Assembly (NCBI GenBank): GCA_031549905.1
Contig: JAVBPC010000019.1
Span: 6,326 to 70,325, forward strand
Direction of reading: 5' to 3'
Length of the DNA stretch: 64,000 nucleotides
From: Avichristensenella sp031549905
GTDB lineage: Bacteria; Bacillota; Clostridia; Christensenellales; Aristaeellaceae
The position numbers were made by a program, and so were the translations under genes. The notes below the pieces were generated by a model. It did no database searches and was not told the DNA's origin. It saw only the letters and a list, made by a program, of their open reading frames with translations. Below, in pieces: positions 1 to 9,672 of the stretch (within the stretch, counting starts at the first letter, position 1; each line of letters begins with the position of its first letter).

Positions 1-1060
1 CACGCCAGAATATCGGCAGCAGGAACCCACGGGCGGCATCATCCTGATAGCTTGTGTTCCACCAGTTCATCAACGACCCCCGCACCATGCCGCGGTGGGG
101 GCATTCCTGCGTGATTTGCATATCAAGCGGAAAGCGGCGAAGGCCGTTTGCCGCATCCAGAGAGGCTGCGTTTCCCGTGAGCATGTACTCCAGATAGTAC
201 ATCAGCGATGCCTCACCCGTACAGTCCAGCCGCACATTGGGCGCCATGGCGTGCGCGCCTTCGGCCGTGACCTCGGCCTTCATCCCCTCCCTGACCGCAT
301 AGGGCTTCCCCCCGCGAAAAACCAGTTGGTCTGCGGCGGTGAACCAGTGGGCGGAATGCTCTGCCGTCTGCCGAAGCGGCCTGCCATCCCCCATGGAGTA
401 CGCATCTTCGAATGCGGAAGCGATGATCCCATCCGGGCAGTGCCCGCCAAGCCATGCGGTGATGGAGGCAAGCAGCGCTTCCCAAGCGCGGCGCGGCGCA
501 AATTTTGCACTCGCAAAATTCGCCATGCGGAAGCAGCAAACCAGCAGGCCAGGCTCATCCACCCACAAGGCAAACCGGCGAAAGTCAGGGGCAATATCCG
601 CCGCGTTTTGAACGGCATAGAAGCCTTCCGGCGTGTGCACATACTGCAAAATGGGTGTACTGCGGTTCAGCGTTTTCCAAACCACCATCCGGTCGTTCGT
701 TTGCTCATCAAATATCGTTCCAGCCGCAAGGTTTTCGGCGATGTCTTCCTGCGCGCTCAGCAACACGGGCCGGTCAAACCGCGTGCCCTCCGATTTCAGG
801 AACGATACCTGCCCAATGCCATAGCAGTATTCCGCGAAGACCCGTTTGCCCCGCTGAACCTGCTGATACAGCGCTTCCCGGTCCGGCGGCAGCAGCATCG
901 CGCCCTCCTTTTCCACACCGCCCAGCAGCGCAAACGCGTCATAGTCATCCAGGGTTACGGTTTCAAGCGCGGCAAGCGGCACGCGGTCGCACGCCGCAAA
1001 GCTGTCTTTCAGCAGCCTGGCAAGTTCGCTATCCGCGTTCGATATGATCAGCAGCCTCAT
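1..1060 (-). CDS. Large protein of unknown function, N-terminal part (runs off window)
   Basis: The ATG at 1060 follows GGAGGAG, and the frame stays open for 353 codons to the window edge, so the C-terminus is missing. The first ~110 residues (MRLLIISNADSE, then DDYDAFALLGG) resemble the flavodoxin-like or glutamine-amidotransferase-like fold attached to some glycoside hydrolases. The rest is rich in Trp and small-helix segments (for example SLMNWWNTSYQDDAARG), which suggests an (alpha/alpha) barrel sugar-processing enzyme. No catalytic motif is certain. It is the last visible gene of a sugar-uptake operon, about 60 bp after the HAD gene, so a role in breaking down the imported glycan is inference. 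Confidence 0.6.
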   Translation of the reverse strand, partial: MRLLIISNADSELARLLKDSFAACDRVPLAALETVTLDDYDAFALLGGVEKEGAMLLPPDREALYQQVQRGKRVFAEYCYGIGQVSFLKSEGTRFDRPVLLSAQEDIAENLAAGTIFDEQTNDRMVVWKTLNRSTPILQYVHTPEGFYAVQNAADIAPDFRRFALWVDEPGLLVCCFRMANFASAKFAPRRAWEALLASITAWLGGHCPDGIIASAFEDAYSMGDGRPLRQTAEHSAHWFTAADQLVFRGGKPYAVREGMKAEVTAEGAHAMAPNVRLDCTGEASLMYYLEYMLTGNAASLDAANGLRRFPLDMQITQECPHRGMVRGSLMNWWNTSYQDDAARGFLLPIFWR

Positions 1061-1120
1061 CGGGTTTCTCCTCCGTTCTGTCCGGGTATGATTTCGAAGA
1101 TATCCCGCCGGAAATCCCTA

Positions 1121-1924
1121 TCAGTGGCGTAAAAACCAATCAATCGCCTCCGCGACCCCGTCATGCTCATGATCCGGCGCGATGTGATCCGCAATTGCTT
1201 TCAGTTCATCCACGGCATTGTCCACTGCCACCGCGTACCCTGCCGTCTCCAGCATTGAAAGATCATTCTCCGCGTTGCCGACAGCCAGCGTGTTTTTCAG
1301 CGGTATGCCGTAATAGGCCGCCGCCGCGGCAAGCCCCGTCCCCTTGCTTACATCCTTCACATGGCATTCCACGCTGGTGAGGAAGTCCCCCTCGCCAACG
1401 ACGGTGCCAAGCGCATCGATGCACTGGCGCAGCTGTCGCTCATGTTCCGACGTAAACCTGCCGTGAATCTCGATTTTCAGGATGCGGCTGTTTTCATCAA
1501 CCTGTGTGGGAAACGGTGTATCCAGGTGCTTAACGGGGCATTCGTTTGCTTTATAGTAGCGAAAAGTGTCATGCATCCATGCGCTGTACAGCATATTATC
1601 CGCGTAGACGCTGAAAGGCAGCTTCATCAGCTGCGCCAACGCCGCCAGATGGCGGGTATCGCCAAGTGACATGTACCGCGCCACAATATCCTCGCCGGCA
1701 GCAGTCGTCACCTGCGCGCCGTTTCCACAAACCAGCACATCATGAACGCCCGCCATCTTCGCGATCAGCCGCACGCCCGCATGGTAGCGCCCGGAGCATA
1801 GGACGACCGGGATGCCCAGCGCCTTTGCACGGTCAATGGCCGCCTGGTTTTTTGCGGATATTTTCCTGTTTTGGTCCAGCAGCGTGCCGTCCAGATCCAG
1901 CGCGATTAACCTTCTTTTTTCCAT
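1121..1924 (-). CDS. Cof-type HAD family sugar phosphatase
   Basis: 267 residues. All four haloacid-dehalogenase motifs are visible: ALDLDGTLLD near the N-terminus (nucleophile Asp), the VVLCSGR Ser, the Lys region KDVSKGTGL, and AVGNAENDLSML. The size and central cap fit the Cof/IIB subfamily, which dephosphorylates sugar phosphates or flavin-type phosphates in the cytosol. The start is ATG 1924, one base after the TAA of the isomerase gene, so the two are probably translationally coupled. An upstream in-frame start would add 44 residues of unrelated sequence and was rejected. The substrate is unknown; the operon suggests a sugar phosphate. Confidence 0.88.
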   Translation of the reverse strand: MEKRRLIALDLDGTLLDQNRKISAKNQAAIDRAKALGIPVVLCSGRYHAGVRLIAKMAGVHDVLVCGNGAQVTTAAGEDIVARYMSLGDTRHLAALAQLMKLPFSVYADNMLYSAWMHDTFRYYKANECPVKHLDTPFPTQVDENSRILKIEIHGRFTSEHERQLRQCIDALGTVVGEGDFLTSVECHVKDVSKGTGLAAAAAYYGIPLKNTLAVGNAENDLSMLETAGYAVAVDNAVDELKAIADHIAPDHEHDGVAEAIDWFLRH

Positions 1925-1925
1925 G

Positions 1926-2807
1926 TTACGCGCCGCCAAGCCCGATGAGATATTCCCCCACTTCCACCGTGTGGCGAAGCGCCGTCTGCCGCAGGGGTGG
2001 CGGCACCCGGTCCAGGAACGGCGTGATCTCGTAAGTGAAATCGCCCGTATATCCAATCTCTTTCAGCACAGCCACCAACGGCGGCCAATCCATCGTGCCG
2101 TAGAATGGCAGCAGGTGGTCATCCTTGACGCCGTGGTTATCGGCCACATGCACGGCCTTCAGGCGCTTTCCGCCGATCTCGCGCAGGCTTTCCACCTGAT
2201 CCATTCCGACCAGGTTTGCATGGCCAAAGTCCCAGCACACGCCCACAACGGCCGGGTCAAACGCATCCACCAGGGATAGCAGCTGTTCCGTGGATGCGGT
2301 AAACGTGCGCTGCCGGGGCGTCGGATCAAACATGTTTTCCAGCGTCACACCCACGCCGTGCTTTGCCGCCATTTCTATGAACGGCATTAGGTAGCGTATA
2401 TTCCCTTCCAGCGACAGCCTGTCCAAATACCCGCCGTGCGTCGAGGCCGTACCCGCATGCATCGTCATCCAGGGCACGCCCAGCATGGCGGATGCGATGA
2501 TGCTGCGCCGAATCATCTCTTCGTGGAATTCCATGTTTTCCGCATTGGGGTTTAGAAAATTGAAAAAATGCGCGTGAGATTGCGAAAACACCATGCCAAG
2601 GTCCGCCGCCAATGCGCCCACGCGCTCCGTCCACGCCTGCCAGTCATCCTGTGCAAGCGGCATGCCGGAGTTTGACATATCGCAAAAGTTCATATCCAGC
2701 ACGCGGTATCCCGCCGCATGGCAGGCGGTGATGCATTCCTCCATGGAAACAACACCCTGCACGCGTTCGAAGCGGTCCATAATGTTCGTCGATGTCGACA
2801 GCCTCAT
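1926..2807 (-). CDS. Sugar phosphate isomerase/epimerase (xylose isomerase-like TIM barrel)
   Basis: 293 residues of the AP-endonuclease-2/IolE-like TIM-barrel family. Candidate metal and substrate residues lie in conserved positions: TLENM (Glu), CWDFGHANL (Asp/His), KAVHVADNHG (His) and a late TYEITPF Glu. Such enzymes isomerise or epimerise sugars or inositol derivatives using a divalent metal. The ATG at 2807 sits 7 bases after AGGAGG; a TTG six codons upstream overlaps the Shine-Dalgarno and is less likely. It lies between the permeases and the HAD phosphatase, so it probably processes the imported sugar. Exact substrate not deducible. Confidence 0.85.
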   Translation of the reverse strand: MRLSTSTNIMDRFERVQGVVSMEECITACHAAGYRVLDMNFCDMSNSGMPLAQDDWQAWTERVGALAADLGMVFSQSHAHFFNFLNPNAENMEFHEEMIRRSIIASAMLGVPWMTMHAGTASTHGGYLDRLSLEGNIRYLMPFIEMAAKHGVGVTLENMFDPTPRQRTFTASTEQLLSLVDAFDPAVVGVCWDFGHANLVGMDQVESLREIGGKRLKAVHVADNHGVKDDHLLPFYGTMDWPPLVAVLKEIGYTGDFTYEITPFLDRVPPPLRQTALRHTVEVGEYLIGLGGA

Positions 2808-2821
2808 GATGAATCCTCCTG

Positions 2822-3718
2822 TCAACCCTTAATTGAGCCAACCATAACGCCCTTCACAAAATAGCGCTGAAGCAGCGGGTACAGCAGCAACATCGGTAGG
2901 CTGGATACGATGATCACCGCGTATTTCAGCGTTTCGTACAGCAGCAGGTCGCCCACCGTATCCACGATTTCCGCGCCCATCTTTTCCTGGCCAAAACCCT
3001 GCAGCAGGACCTCGCGCAGCACCAGCGACAGCGGATACTTCCCCCTGTCTTTGAGGTAAAGCAGCGCGTTGAAGTACGAGTTCCAGTGATCCACGCCGTA
3101 GAAGAGGATCATCACCGCGATGATTGGCATCGCAAGCGGAAGCACAATGCGAAGCAACGTGCCGATGTTGCTGCAGCCGTCAATATACGCCGACTCGCAG
3201 ATTTCCTCCGGAATCGAGTTTTGAAAATAGGTGCGCATGATGACAAGATTCCACGCGCTGACGGCGCCCGGCAGTATTAGCGCCGCAATGGAGTTATAAA
3301 GCCCCAGCTGTTTGATCAGCAGGAAATTGGGTACCATGCCGCCGGAGAAAAACATGGTGATCGTAAACAGAACGGTCAGCAGGCTGCGCCCGCGGAAATC
3401 CTTTTTGGAAAGCGGATACGCCACGGCAATGGTCATCACAAGGTTTATCGTTGTGCCTATCAGCGTGTAAAAAAGCGTATTCCGGTACCCGATGAGCATG
3501 CTCGTGTTCCTCGCCACCGCGCGGTACGCCGTCAGTGTAAAGCCCTTGGGGAACAGAATCACATTGCCCTTGATCACCTGCATCGGGTCGCTGAAAGATG
3601 CGCTGACCGCGTACAGCAGCGGATACAGCGTGATTAGCAGCGCCAGCGTGGCCAGCAGATACGTTACAATGGAAAAGCCGACATCTTCCGGCGATTGCCG
3701 GATTTTGCGCTTATGCAT
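2822..3718 (-). CDS. Carbohydrate ABC transporter permease (MalG/LplC-type)
   Basis: 298 residues with about six membrane helices. The cytoplasmic EAA loop reads ESAYIDGCSNIGTLLRIVLP, the contact site for the ATPase. The N-terminal helix followed by the FSDP segment and the C-terminal GVMVGSIKG ending are typical of the LplC/YtcP subgroup that works with cysteine-less binding proteins. The start is ATG 3718 with GGAGGG five bases upstream; it lies 11 bases after the stop of the partner permease. No ATPase gene is nearby, so a shared MsmK-type ATPase elsewhere probably energises the complex (known behaviour of Firmicute sugar importers; inference here). Confidence 0.92.
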   Translation of the reverse strand: MHKRKIRQSPEDVGFSIVTYLLATLALLITLYPLLYAVSASFSDPMQVIKGNVILFPKGFTLTAYRAVARNTSMLIGYRNTLFYTLIGTTINLVMTIAVAYPLSKKDFRGRSLLTVLFTITMFFSGGMVPNFLLIKQLGLYNSIAALILPGAVSAWNLVIMRTYFQNSIPEEICESAYIDGCSNIGTLLRIVLPLAMPIIAVMILFYGVDHWNSYFNALLYLKDRGKYPLSLVLREVLLQGFGQEKMGAEIVDTVGDLLLYETLKYAVIIVSSLPMLLLYPLLQRYFVKGVMVGSIKG

Positions 3719-3729
3719 AGCCACCCTCC

Positions 3730-4680
3730 TCACCATAGGCTTGTCTCCGAAACGGATCTGGCAATGCGGTTGACGCACAGCAGCATCACCAGGTTGATCA
3801 CCGAGTTGAACAGGTTCACCGCCGTGGAATAGCTGTACTGGCTGTTCACCATGCCCACCTCATACACATAAGTGGAAATGACCTGTGAGCGCGTCAGGTT
3901 CAGGTCGTTTTGCATCAGGAACACCTTTTCAAACCCAACGTTCATGATGGAACCGCAGTCGCGGATCAGCATGATGATCGCGGTGGGCGCAATGGCGGGA
4001 AGCGTAACATACAGCATGATTTTCAGCCTGCTGGCACCATCGATGCGCGCGGCCTCATACAGCTGCGGGTCAACGCTGGCAAGCGCCGCCATATAGATGA
4101 TCGAGCCCCACCCGGCCGCCTTCCAAATGTGCGACAGCACAAAGATGGTCTGAAAAGAGCCCGCCTCTGCCATGAAATTGCGGCTGGTACCGCCAAGGCG
4201 TATCATCAGATTATTGAGCAGGCCCGTTTTCGGGTACAGAAATGCATCAATAAGGCCCACCATGACCACGGTGGAAAGAAAATACGGCGCATAAGTGACC
4301 GTCTGAACCAGCTTTTTGTAGTGCTTCGACTGAAGTTCATTGAGCACCAATGCCAGAATGATCGGTATCGGAAAGGACACGACAAGCTGGTACAGGCTCA
4401 GGCTCACCGTGTTCCACAGAATGTCCGAAAAATTATACGCGCGGAAGAAGCGCTCAAAATGGGCAAACCCAACCCATTTGCTGCCGAATATGCCGCGCGT
4501 TGGGGAAAAGTTTTCAAAAGCGATAACGGTGCCGTACATTGGCCCATATTTAAAAACAACCAGCCATATGACAACAGGAAGCACCAACAAATATAGATCC
4601 CAATACTTGATCAGGGATTTCCGAACAGGAAACCTACCCGTCTGTTTCTTTTGTGGAGCGATTCCAGCGTTATCCACCAC
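3730..4680 (-). CDS. Carbohydrate ABC transporter permease (MalF/LplB-type)
   Basis: 316 residues with six predicted membrane helices. The N-terminal WDLYLLVLPVVIWLVVFKYGP segment and the EAA loop (YEAARIDGASRLKIMLYVTLP) mark an LplB/UgpA-type subunit. It forms a heterodimer with the next gene's product in the membrane. A GTG at 4680 placed 7 bases after GGAGG is the best start; a second GTG follows directly and a TTG upstream overlaps the ribosome site. It lies downstream of the binding-protein gene, from which it is separated by a strong hairpin. Confidence 0.9.
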   Translation of the reverse strand: MVDNAGIAPQKKQTGRFPVRKSLIKYWDLYLLVLPVVIWLVVFKYGPMYGTVIAFENFSPTRGIFGSKWVGFAHFERFFRAYNFSDILWNTVSLSLYQLVVSFPIPIILALVLNELQSKHYKKLVQTVTYAPYFLSTVVMVGLIDAFLYPKTGLLNNLMIRLGGTSRNFMAEAGSFQTIFVLSHIWKAAGWGSIIYMAALASVDPQLYEAARIDGASRLKIMLYVTLPAIAPTAIIMLIRDCGSIMNVGFEKVFLMQNDLNLTRSQVISTYVYEVGMVNSQYSYSTAVNLFNSVINLVMLLCVNRIARSVSETSLW

Positions 4681-4705
4681 ATTGATCCCTCCTTTTGACA
4701 AAAGG

Positions 4706-4743
4706 GATCCGTCCCCCTTCCCCCTTGGAAAGAAGGACGGATC
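4706..4743 (-). terminator. Intra-operon hairpin between binding-protein and permease genes
   Basis: GGATCCGTCC pairs with GGACGGATC around a ~19-nt loop. There is no uridine run after it on the minus strand. Such hairpins commonly protect the binding-protein part of the mRNA or cause partial termination, so that the binding protein is made in excess over the permeases. Confidence 0.55.
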
Positions 4744-4773
4744 ATCAAGACACTATTGGATTGTTTTGCCGGA

Positions 4774-6333
4774 TCAGTCCTTGCTGCGCAGATATGCGTT
4801 GTTGACGATCTCCAGGAGCTTTGGCGCGCCCATCTTGTCAATCTGCTCGACGTACTGATCCCAGTCGTCAAAAGAGGCCTCGCCCGTGACAAACGATGCG
4901 CGCATTGTGTTCACATAGCTGGAAATATCGGTGCGAATGACGGAGGCTTCCTCGCTCTCCTCTTCCGTATAGGAGAAGATGGGCCAGATTTCCGCCGGGA
5001 AGTACGGTACCATCGCGTGTGCGGCCGCCGCGGGCACGGGCTTCGTCTCGCCGCCGTAAAAGTATTTCTCCATCACGATGACCGGATTGCTTCCTCCAAC
5101 CGTAACATAAGGCGCAACGGCGTTGTCAAAGCTGATACCGCTGGCAACGGACTCATACACCGCATCGATAAAGTCCAGCTTGCCATCTTCCTTGACGATA
5201 TAGCTCTTGCCTTCTTCGCCGTAGTTAAACATCTTGACGCCTTCCTCGGTGTAGAAGTAATCCACAAAGCGCAGCGCAAGCCCGGGGTTTTTGCACGCGG
5301 ATGTGATCACCCAGTTGCCGATGGTGTGCAGATCGGAACGAACGGGGAACCAGAACTTGTCGCCATCGGGTCCTTCAAGCGCCTCTTCAAGGCCAACAAA
5401 GTTGGCAGCGATGTTTTCCGGGATGTTTGCAAAGTTGGTGTAAATGATCACGCCGTACAGGTCTTCAGCGGCGTTGGCGGTGTACTGCGCATCCTTCATG
5501 GTGAAGATGTCGTTATCCAGCAAGCCTTCCGCATACAGCTTGTTTAGGTAGGTCAGCATATTTTTCCAGGATTCGGTTGCCGCAAATACGCGCGGATAGC
5601 CTGTTTCGGGCTCGGCATCCACCAGCGTATCATGCACGCCGCGGTTTCCGCCGCCAAACGCACCGACCAGCGAGTAATAGATATAGTTGAAATTCGGCGC
5701 GCCAAATGGGATTTCATCAGCCTGGCCGTTGCCGTTAGGGTCATTTGCCTTAAACGCGGCCAGGATATCGTACAGCTCGTCCGTGGTCGTGGGCATCTCA
5801 AGGCCCAGCTTATCCAGCCAGGTTTTGTTGATGAACATCTTTGCGGCAACCTTGTTGGGGATGGATTCGACGATCTGCGGCAGGGAATAGATGCCGCCGC
5901 CCGGCATGGTGATCGCCGCTTCAACGGAAGGGTGTTCCTTCATGTAGGCATAGAAGTTGGGCGCGTACTCTTCCAGCATGCCGCTGATATCCACCAGTTG
6001 GCCCTCGACGCTGCCAAACTTGATCTGGTTGGCGGCGCTGACGGAAAACTTCAGGAACACATCCGGCATCTCGCCGGAAGCCATGGCCATGCTGAACTTT
6101 TCATTTTGCGTGCCGGCCGGGATGTTCTCCCATTCGATGGTCACACCGGTCATCTCCGCGTATGCCTGCCACATGAGCACCTGCCCAAAATCCGGCTGAG
6201 AAGCGGAATTGTTCACCATAATGCGCAGCGTCTCAGGTTCCGTCACCAGCGGGAAAACCGTTTCCGCACTTGCGATACCCGTCGCCAGCAGCAGCGCCGC
6301 AACAAGCAGCGCAAGCATTCTTGTCTTCTTCAT
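4774..6333 (-). CDS. Extracellular solute-binding protein of sugar ABC transporter (LplA-type)
   Basis: 519 residues. A signal peptide (KKTRMLALLVAALLLATG) ends at ASA, with no lipobox cysteine, so membrane attachment is uncertain. The mature protein is a type-1 carbohydrate-binding protein of the large LplA class. It contains the Ca-loop-like segment NDPNGNGQADEIPF, shared with the orphan binding protein at 53.4 kb. ATG 6333 follows GAGGAGAAGACAC. It should deliver an oligosaccharide to the two permeases downstream. The nanE and ROK genes suggest an amino-sugar-containing ligand, but that is inference. Confidence 0.9.
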   Translation of the reverse strand: MKKTRMLALLVAALLLATGIASAETVFPLVTEPETLRIMVNNSASQPDFGQVLMWQAYAEMTGVTIEWENIPAGTQNEKFSMAMASGEMPDVFLKFSVSAANQIKFGSVEGQLVDISGMLEEYAPNFYAYMKEHPSVEAAITMPGGGIYSLPQIVESIPNKVAAKMFINKTWLDKLGLEMPTTTDELYDILAAFKANDPNGNGQADEIPFGAPNFNYIYYSLVGAFGGGNRGVHDTLVDAEPETGYPRVFAATESWKNMLTYLNKLYAEGLLDNDIFTMKDAQYTANAAEDLYGVIIYTNFANIPENIAANFVGLEEALEGPDGDKFWFPVRSDLHTIGNWVITSACKNPGLALRFVDYFYTEEGVKMFNYGEEGKSYIVKEDGKLDFIDAVYESVASGISFDNAVAPYVTVGGSNPVIVMEKYFYGGETKPVPAAAAHAMVPYFPAEIWPIFSYTEEESEEASVIRTDISSYVNTMRASFVTGEASFDDWDQYVEQIDKMGAPKLLEIVNNAYLRSKD

Positions 6334-6424
6334 GTGTCTTCTCCTCATCGTAAGCCTCTTTGCCCGCAACCGCTGCAGCTAGGTTTCGGGCGTACCACTG
6401 CTCTCATGCACAAGGTTTGTATAT

Positions 6425-6454
6425 ATTGTAGCGGGTTTGCAGGGCTATTTTCAA
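6425..6454 (-). promoter_or_regulatory. Candidate promoter of the binding-protein/permease operon
   Basis: On the minus strand TTGAAA (6454-6449) and TACAAT (6430-6425) are separated by 18 bp. It lies about 90 bp upstream of the binding-protein start, in the 200-bp gap after the AraC-family gene. Confidence 0.5.
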
Positions 6455-6534
6455 TGGCGAGGATTGACAAGTATCAATAAAACGGCGGATTGAATATCCA
6501 ATATGCATAGGATGAACAGATCAATTATGTACCA

Positions 6535-8733
6535 TTAGAGGTTTTGTTTTCTGAAATGCATGGGCGTACACTCGTACAGCTTCTTGAACTTGCGGGCAAA
6601 GTTGGACTCATCAAGGTAGCCGGAAAGGCGGGTTACCTCGTGCAGGGAAAAGGACGTTTCAGCCAGCAGCTGCCGCGCGTGCTCCATGCGCTTTTGGTCC
6701 ACATACTGCATAGGGGTACTTCCGGTTTTGCTCTTGAAATATCTGACAAGGTAAGAAGAGGTGATGTTGCATTCCCCGGCGATGCGCTCAAGGGAAAGAT
6801 CGTTGTCGCGGTAGTGCGTGTCCATGCATCGCATGATGCGCGCGAGCAGCATATCGCTTTTCGCCTCTCCCGGCACTTTGGGCGCGCCTGCAAGCAAGCT
6901 GATCAGGGATGCAACGGCTTCCGCGTAATCCGTCGCCGCGGAAGGCTCAGCCAGCACCTGCTGATACAAATCTAAGGTGGGCTGTGTATCCTCCGGCAGG
7001 TCGCCGCAGAAATGGCTGACAATATGATCCAGCAGCCTATAGCTGATGTACCTTTCCCGCGGTGCCAGCACCGGATCATCCGCAACAGCCTTGCGCAAAG
7101 CATCCCACGCTGCCATCGCCTTGCCGGCGTCGCCGCGCTTCAACGCGTCTGAGATCCTGCGCTTGGCCAGAATGAACTGCGGATGCTCGCCCACCAGCAA
7201 AAGGTGCGAAAAGTACGTTACAGGCTGCCCCAGCAACAGTCCTTCGCGCGCCGCATGGGATGCCTCCTGGTACTGCCCGGCAATCTTTTCCGGTGTCATC
7301 TGCGTGCTGCTGACGCCAAGGCTCTGCGCCTGAATGCCCGGATACGCAAGGCAACCTGCCAGCGCCGCCTCCAGCACCGTTACACCCACCCGCTTTTCAT
7401 TCAGGTTGATCACCAGATACAGCATGGGCTGGCCGTGTATCAGCGTTCCATAGCAAAGGGAGTCCGCACCGTCCAGCGCCTCTTCGATTTGCGCAAGCCA
7501 GCCATCCGCGCGCGCCGATTCATCTTGCGTTTTGTACATCAGCGCACAGCAGATAAACGCGAGATATGGAAAAGATACGCCCGCCTCGGCTGCCGCGCCG
7601 CCAATCGCCTCGATATCTTCGTATTGGTTCCAAATCAGGTTGGACAGAAACAGCTGCCTGGCAAGGCGCTGACGCTTTTCGATTTCATCATCCACAAAGG
7701 ATTCCAGCACGCGCAGGTCATCCTTCCGCAAAACGGGCGCGCCCTTCTGGTACAGATCGCGGTATTTTGCCAGCACATGGCCAAGCGGCGCGTAGTTGCT
7801 CAGCGCCACCATCGCGGAGGATAGGATCACGACCAACAGCGCGCTGACCAGCAGCACGGCAAAGAAAAGCCGGTTGCCGTTGTACTCGCGGTACAGGGTA
7901 CCCTGATTCCAGCGGGCGACAAATCGCCAGTTGTTCATGGGCAGGGTTTCATCAGCGTAGGCAAACCCGTCCTTGCTATGGTATACCGTCTCTATCGCCT
8001 CTTCGGGCAAAGAAATATCCTGCGTGTCATTACCATGGTACGCATATACTAGGCGGTCGTTTTCCATCAAATACACGTTTTCAAACTGTCCTGAAAGCGC
8101 ATTTTTGAAAATTGCGTCCATGCTGCTTTTTTCAATATAAAAGGTGACAAATGCAACCGGCTGCGTGGACATGACGGGCAGGCTGTAGACAAACGCCAGC
8201 CTTGGGACAGGGTTGATGATGGAAACCAGATTCCATGCGGGAACCGTGTTGACCGTCTGTTTTGCCTGTTGCAGGGCGAACGCTTCCAGGTCAAAGTCCT
8301 TTGTGGTGTAGATGTACTTGGCGTACATCTCCTTGGAATACCTTCCCCGGCTGGAAAAGATGTTTTCCGTATCCAGCAGGCTTTCGTACGCGATGTCGCT
8401 GATGAATGTGTTGCACGATACATAGCGGTCCAGCGTTTTTTGAATGATGGTCTTTTCCGCTTGCGTGCGCCCCATCACCGGGGAAAAGGTAAAGCTGTTG
8501 TCGGCGCTGATCTCCAGCGTGATGTGCAGCATTTCTTCAAGCTTTCCGGATAGCTGCTCCCGCGCCTTCGCGAGGCTTTGCTGCACTTCCTGATCAATTG
8601 CCGCCTGCTGGCGGGATAGGTTTGTGTTCCAGAAAAAGAATGCCACAAGGCCGAGAAATACGACCATCAAAGCGATGATGGAAAAAAAGCTGCGGAGGTA
8701 GTACTTTGAGTACAGCAATTCCTTTAGTTTCAT
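6535..8733 (-). CDS. Membrane-anchored AraC-family regulator (YesN/two-helix sensor type)
   Basis: 732 residues. A membrane helix near residues 15-35 and a second near 290-315 enclose a ~250-residue extracytoplasmic sensor that probably has a Cache-like fold. After a long cytosolic linker, the last ~100 residues form two AraC helix-turn-helix motifs: LSLERIAGECNITSSYLVRYFK and the signature ending ESNFARKFKKLYECTPMHFR. Proteins of this layout usually sense sugars outside the cell and activate the adjacent ABC operon. Start ATG 8733 has GGAGGTG 8 bases upstream; a GTG two codons earlier is possible. It sits between the kinase gene and the importer operon. Confidence 0.88.
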   Translation of the reverse strand: MKLKELLYSKYYLRSFFSIIALMVVFLGLVAFFFWNTNLSRQQAAIDQEVQQSLAKAREQLSGKLEEMLHITLEISADNSFTFSPVMGRTQAEKTIIQKTLDRYVSCNTFISDIAYESLLDTENIFSSRGRYSKEMYAKYIYTTKDFDLEAFALQQAKQTVNTVPAWNLVSIINPVPRLAFVYSLPVMSTQPVAFVTFYIEKSSMDAIFKNALSGQFENVYLMENDRLVYAYHGNDTQDISLPEEAIETVYHSKDGFAYADETLPMNNWRFVARWNQGTLYREYNGNRLFFAVLLVSALLVVILSSAMVALSNYAPLGHVLAKYRDLYQKGAPVLRKDDLRVLESFVDDEIEKRQRLARQLFLSNLIWNQYEDIEAIGGAAAEAGVSFPYLAFICCALMYKTQDESARADGWLAQIEEALDGADSLCYGTLIHGQPMLYLVINLNEKRVGVTVLEAALAGCLAYPGIQAQSLGVSSTQMTPEKIAGQYQEASHAAREGLLLGQPVTYFSHLLLVGEHPQFILAKRRISDALKRGDAGKAMAAWDALRKAVADDPVLAPRERYISYRLLDHIVSHFCGDLPEDTQPTLDLYQQVLAEPSAATDYAEAVASLISLLAGAPKVPGEAKSDMLLARIMRCMDTHYRDNDLSLERIAGECNITSSYLVRYFKSKTGSTPMQYVDQKRMEHARQLLAETSFSLHEVTRLSGYLDESNFARKFKKLYECTPMHFRKQNL

Positions 8734-8757
8734 GCGCACTGCACCTCCGCGATCGCG

Positions 8758-9669
8758 TTATCCGTATATGGTGAGCCACTGCCGAACCGCGCCGAGCATG
8801 CCCGCGCTGTTTCTAAGCGCCGCCGCTTCTACGCGCAGGCCATCGCCAAATCGTGGCATAACCCGCGCCAACACGCGCCTGCGAACCTTGTCTATCAAAA
8901 GCCCCTGCTGACTGCTGACACCGCCGCCAATCAGCACGATTTCCGGATTGCACAGGTGTATAAGCCCTATAAGCCCTGCCGCAATCTCATCAATCCATTG
9001 GTCAACCACCTTGGCAAGCACCGTGTCCCCCGCCTCCAGCCGCGCAAAAACTTCACGGCCGGTTTTGGGTGCGTCCGGCATCGCTTCCGCAGCCATGCGC
9101 AGCAGCGCCGTCACCGATGCGTACTGCTCATAGCAGCCGATGTTTCCGCAGGTGCACAACTGCCCTCCCGTATGTGTGGGGAAATGGCCGCCCTCCCCCG
9201 CAAAACCGCTGCGCCCGTTGACGATTCGCCCCTCCAGCAGTATCGCGCAGCCGACCCCGGTGCCCAGCGTAACCATCACGGCATCGCGGCAGCCCTGCGC
9301 ACCCCCGCGCCAGGCTTCGCCCATCAGCGCGCAGTTGACATCATTCATCACAGTGGCAGGCACGGCAAACGCATCGGCAAACGCCTGCATGACGGGCGCG
9401 CCTTCCCAACCGGGCAGGTTGCCGCAGGTGCCGGCCACCACGCCGTGCCGCACATCAATCTGCCCCGTAGCGGATATGCCGATCCCCTCCGGCTGCAAGC
9501 TATGCTCGTGGCAAAAGGCCCGCGCCCGGGCAAGCGCCGTCGTCAGAATCGGAGTACGATATCCGTCATGGTTGACGGGCCACTCACCCTGCGCAAGGAT
9601 AATGCCCCGTACATCTATAGCCGCCAGCTTTACCGCCGTACCGCCGATATCCACACCTAAGAATGGCAT
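8758..9669 (-). CDS. ROK-family sugar kinase, probable N-acetylmannosamine kinase
   Basis: 303 residues. The ATP-binding motif GVDIGGTAVKLA is at the N-terminus. The ROK zinc motif CTCGNIGCYEQYAS is intact, and the catalytic Asp lies in MNDVNCALMGE. ROK kinases phosphorylate hexoses or N-acetylhexosamines. It follows nanE by 3 bp, so ManNAc (NanK activity) is the most likely substrate; glucose or GlcNAc remain possible. The start is ATG 9669. No sialic-acid lyase gene is in the window, so only the lower half of the pathway is visible. Confidence 0.85.
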   Translation of the reverse strand: MPFLGVDIGGTAVKLAAIDVRGIILAQGEWPVNHDGYRTPILTTALARARAFCHEHSLQPEGIGISATGQIDVRHGVVAGTCGNLPGWEGAPVMQAFADAFAVPATVMNDVNCALMGEAWRGGAQGCRDAVMVTLGTGVGCAILLEGRIVNGRSGFAGEGGHFPTHTGGQLCTCGNIGCYEQYASVTALLRMAAEAMPDAPKTGREVFARLEAGDTVLAKVVDQWIDEIAAGLIGLIHLCNPEIVLIGGGVSSQQGLLIDKVRRRVLARVMPRFGDGLRVEAAALRNSAGMLGAVRQWLTIYG

Positions 9670-9672
9670 ATG

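Noticed and set aside
95..1132. Long plus-strand open frame (345 codons)
   Set aside because: Arg/Pro/His-rich shadow of the minus-strand gene at 1-1060, which has a good ribosome site and normal composition.
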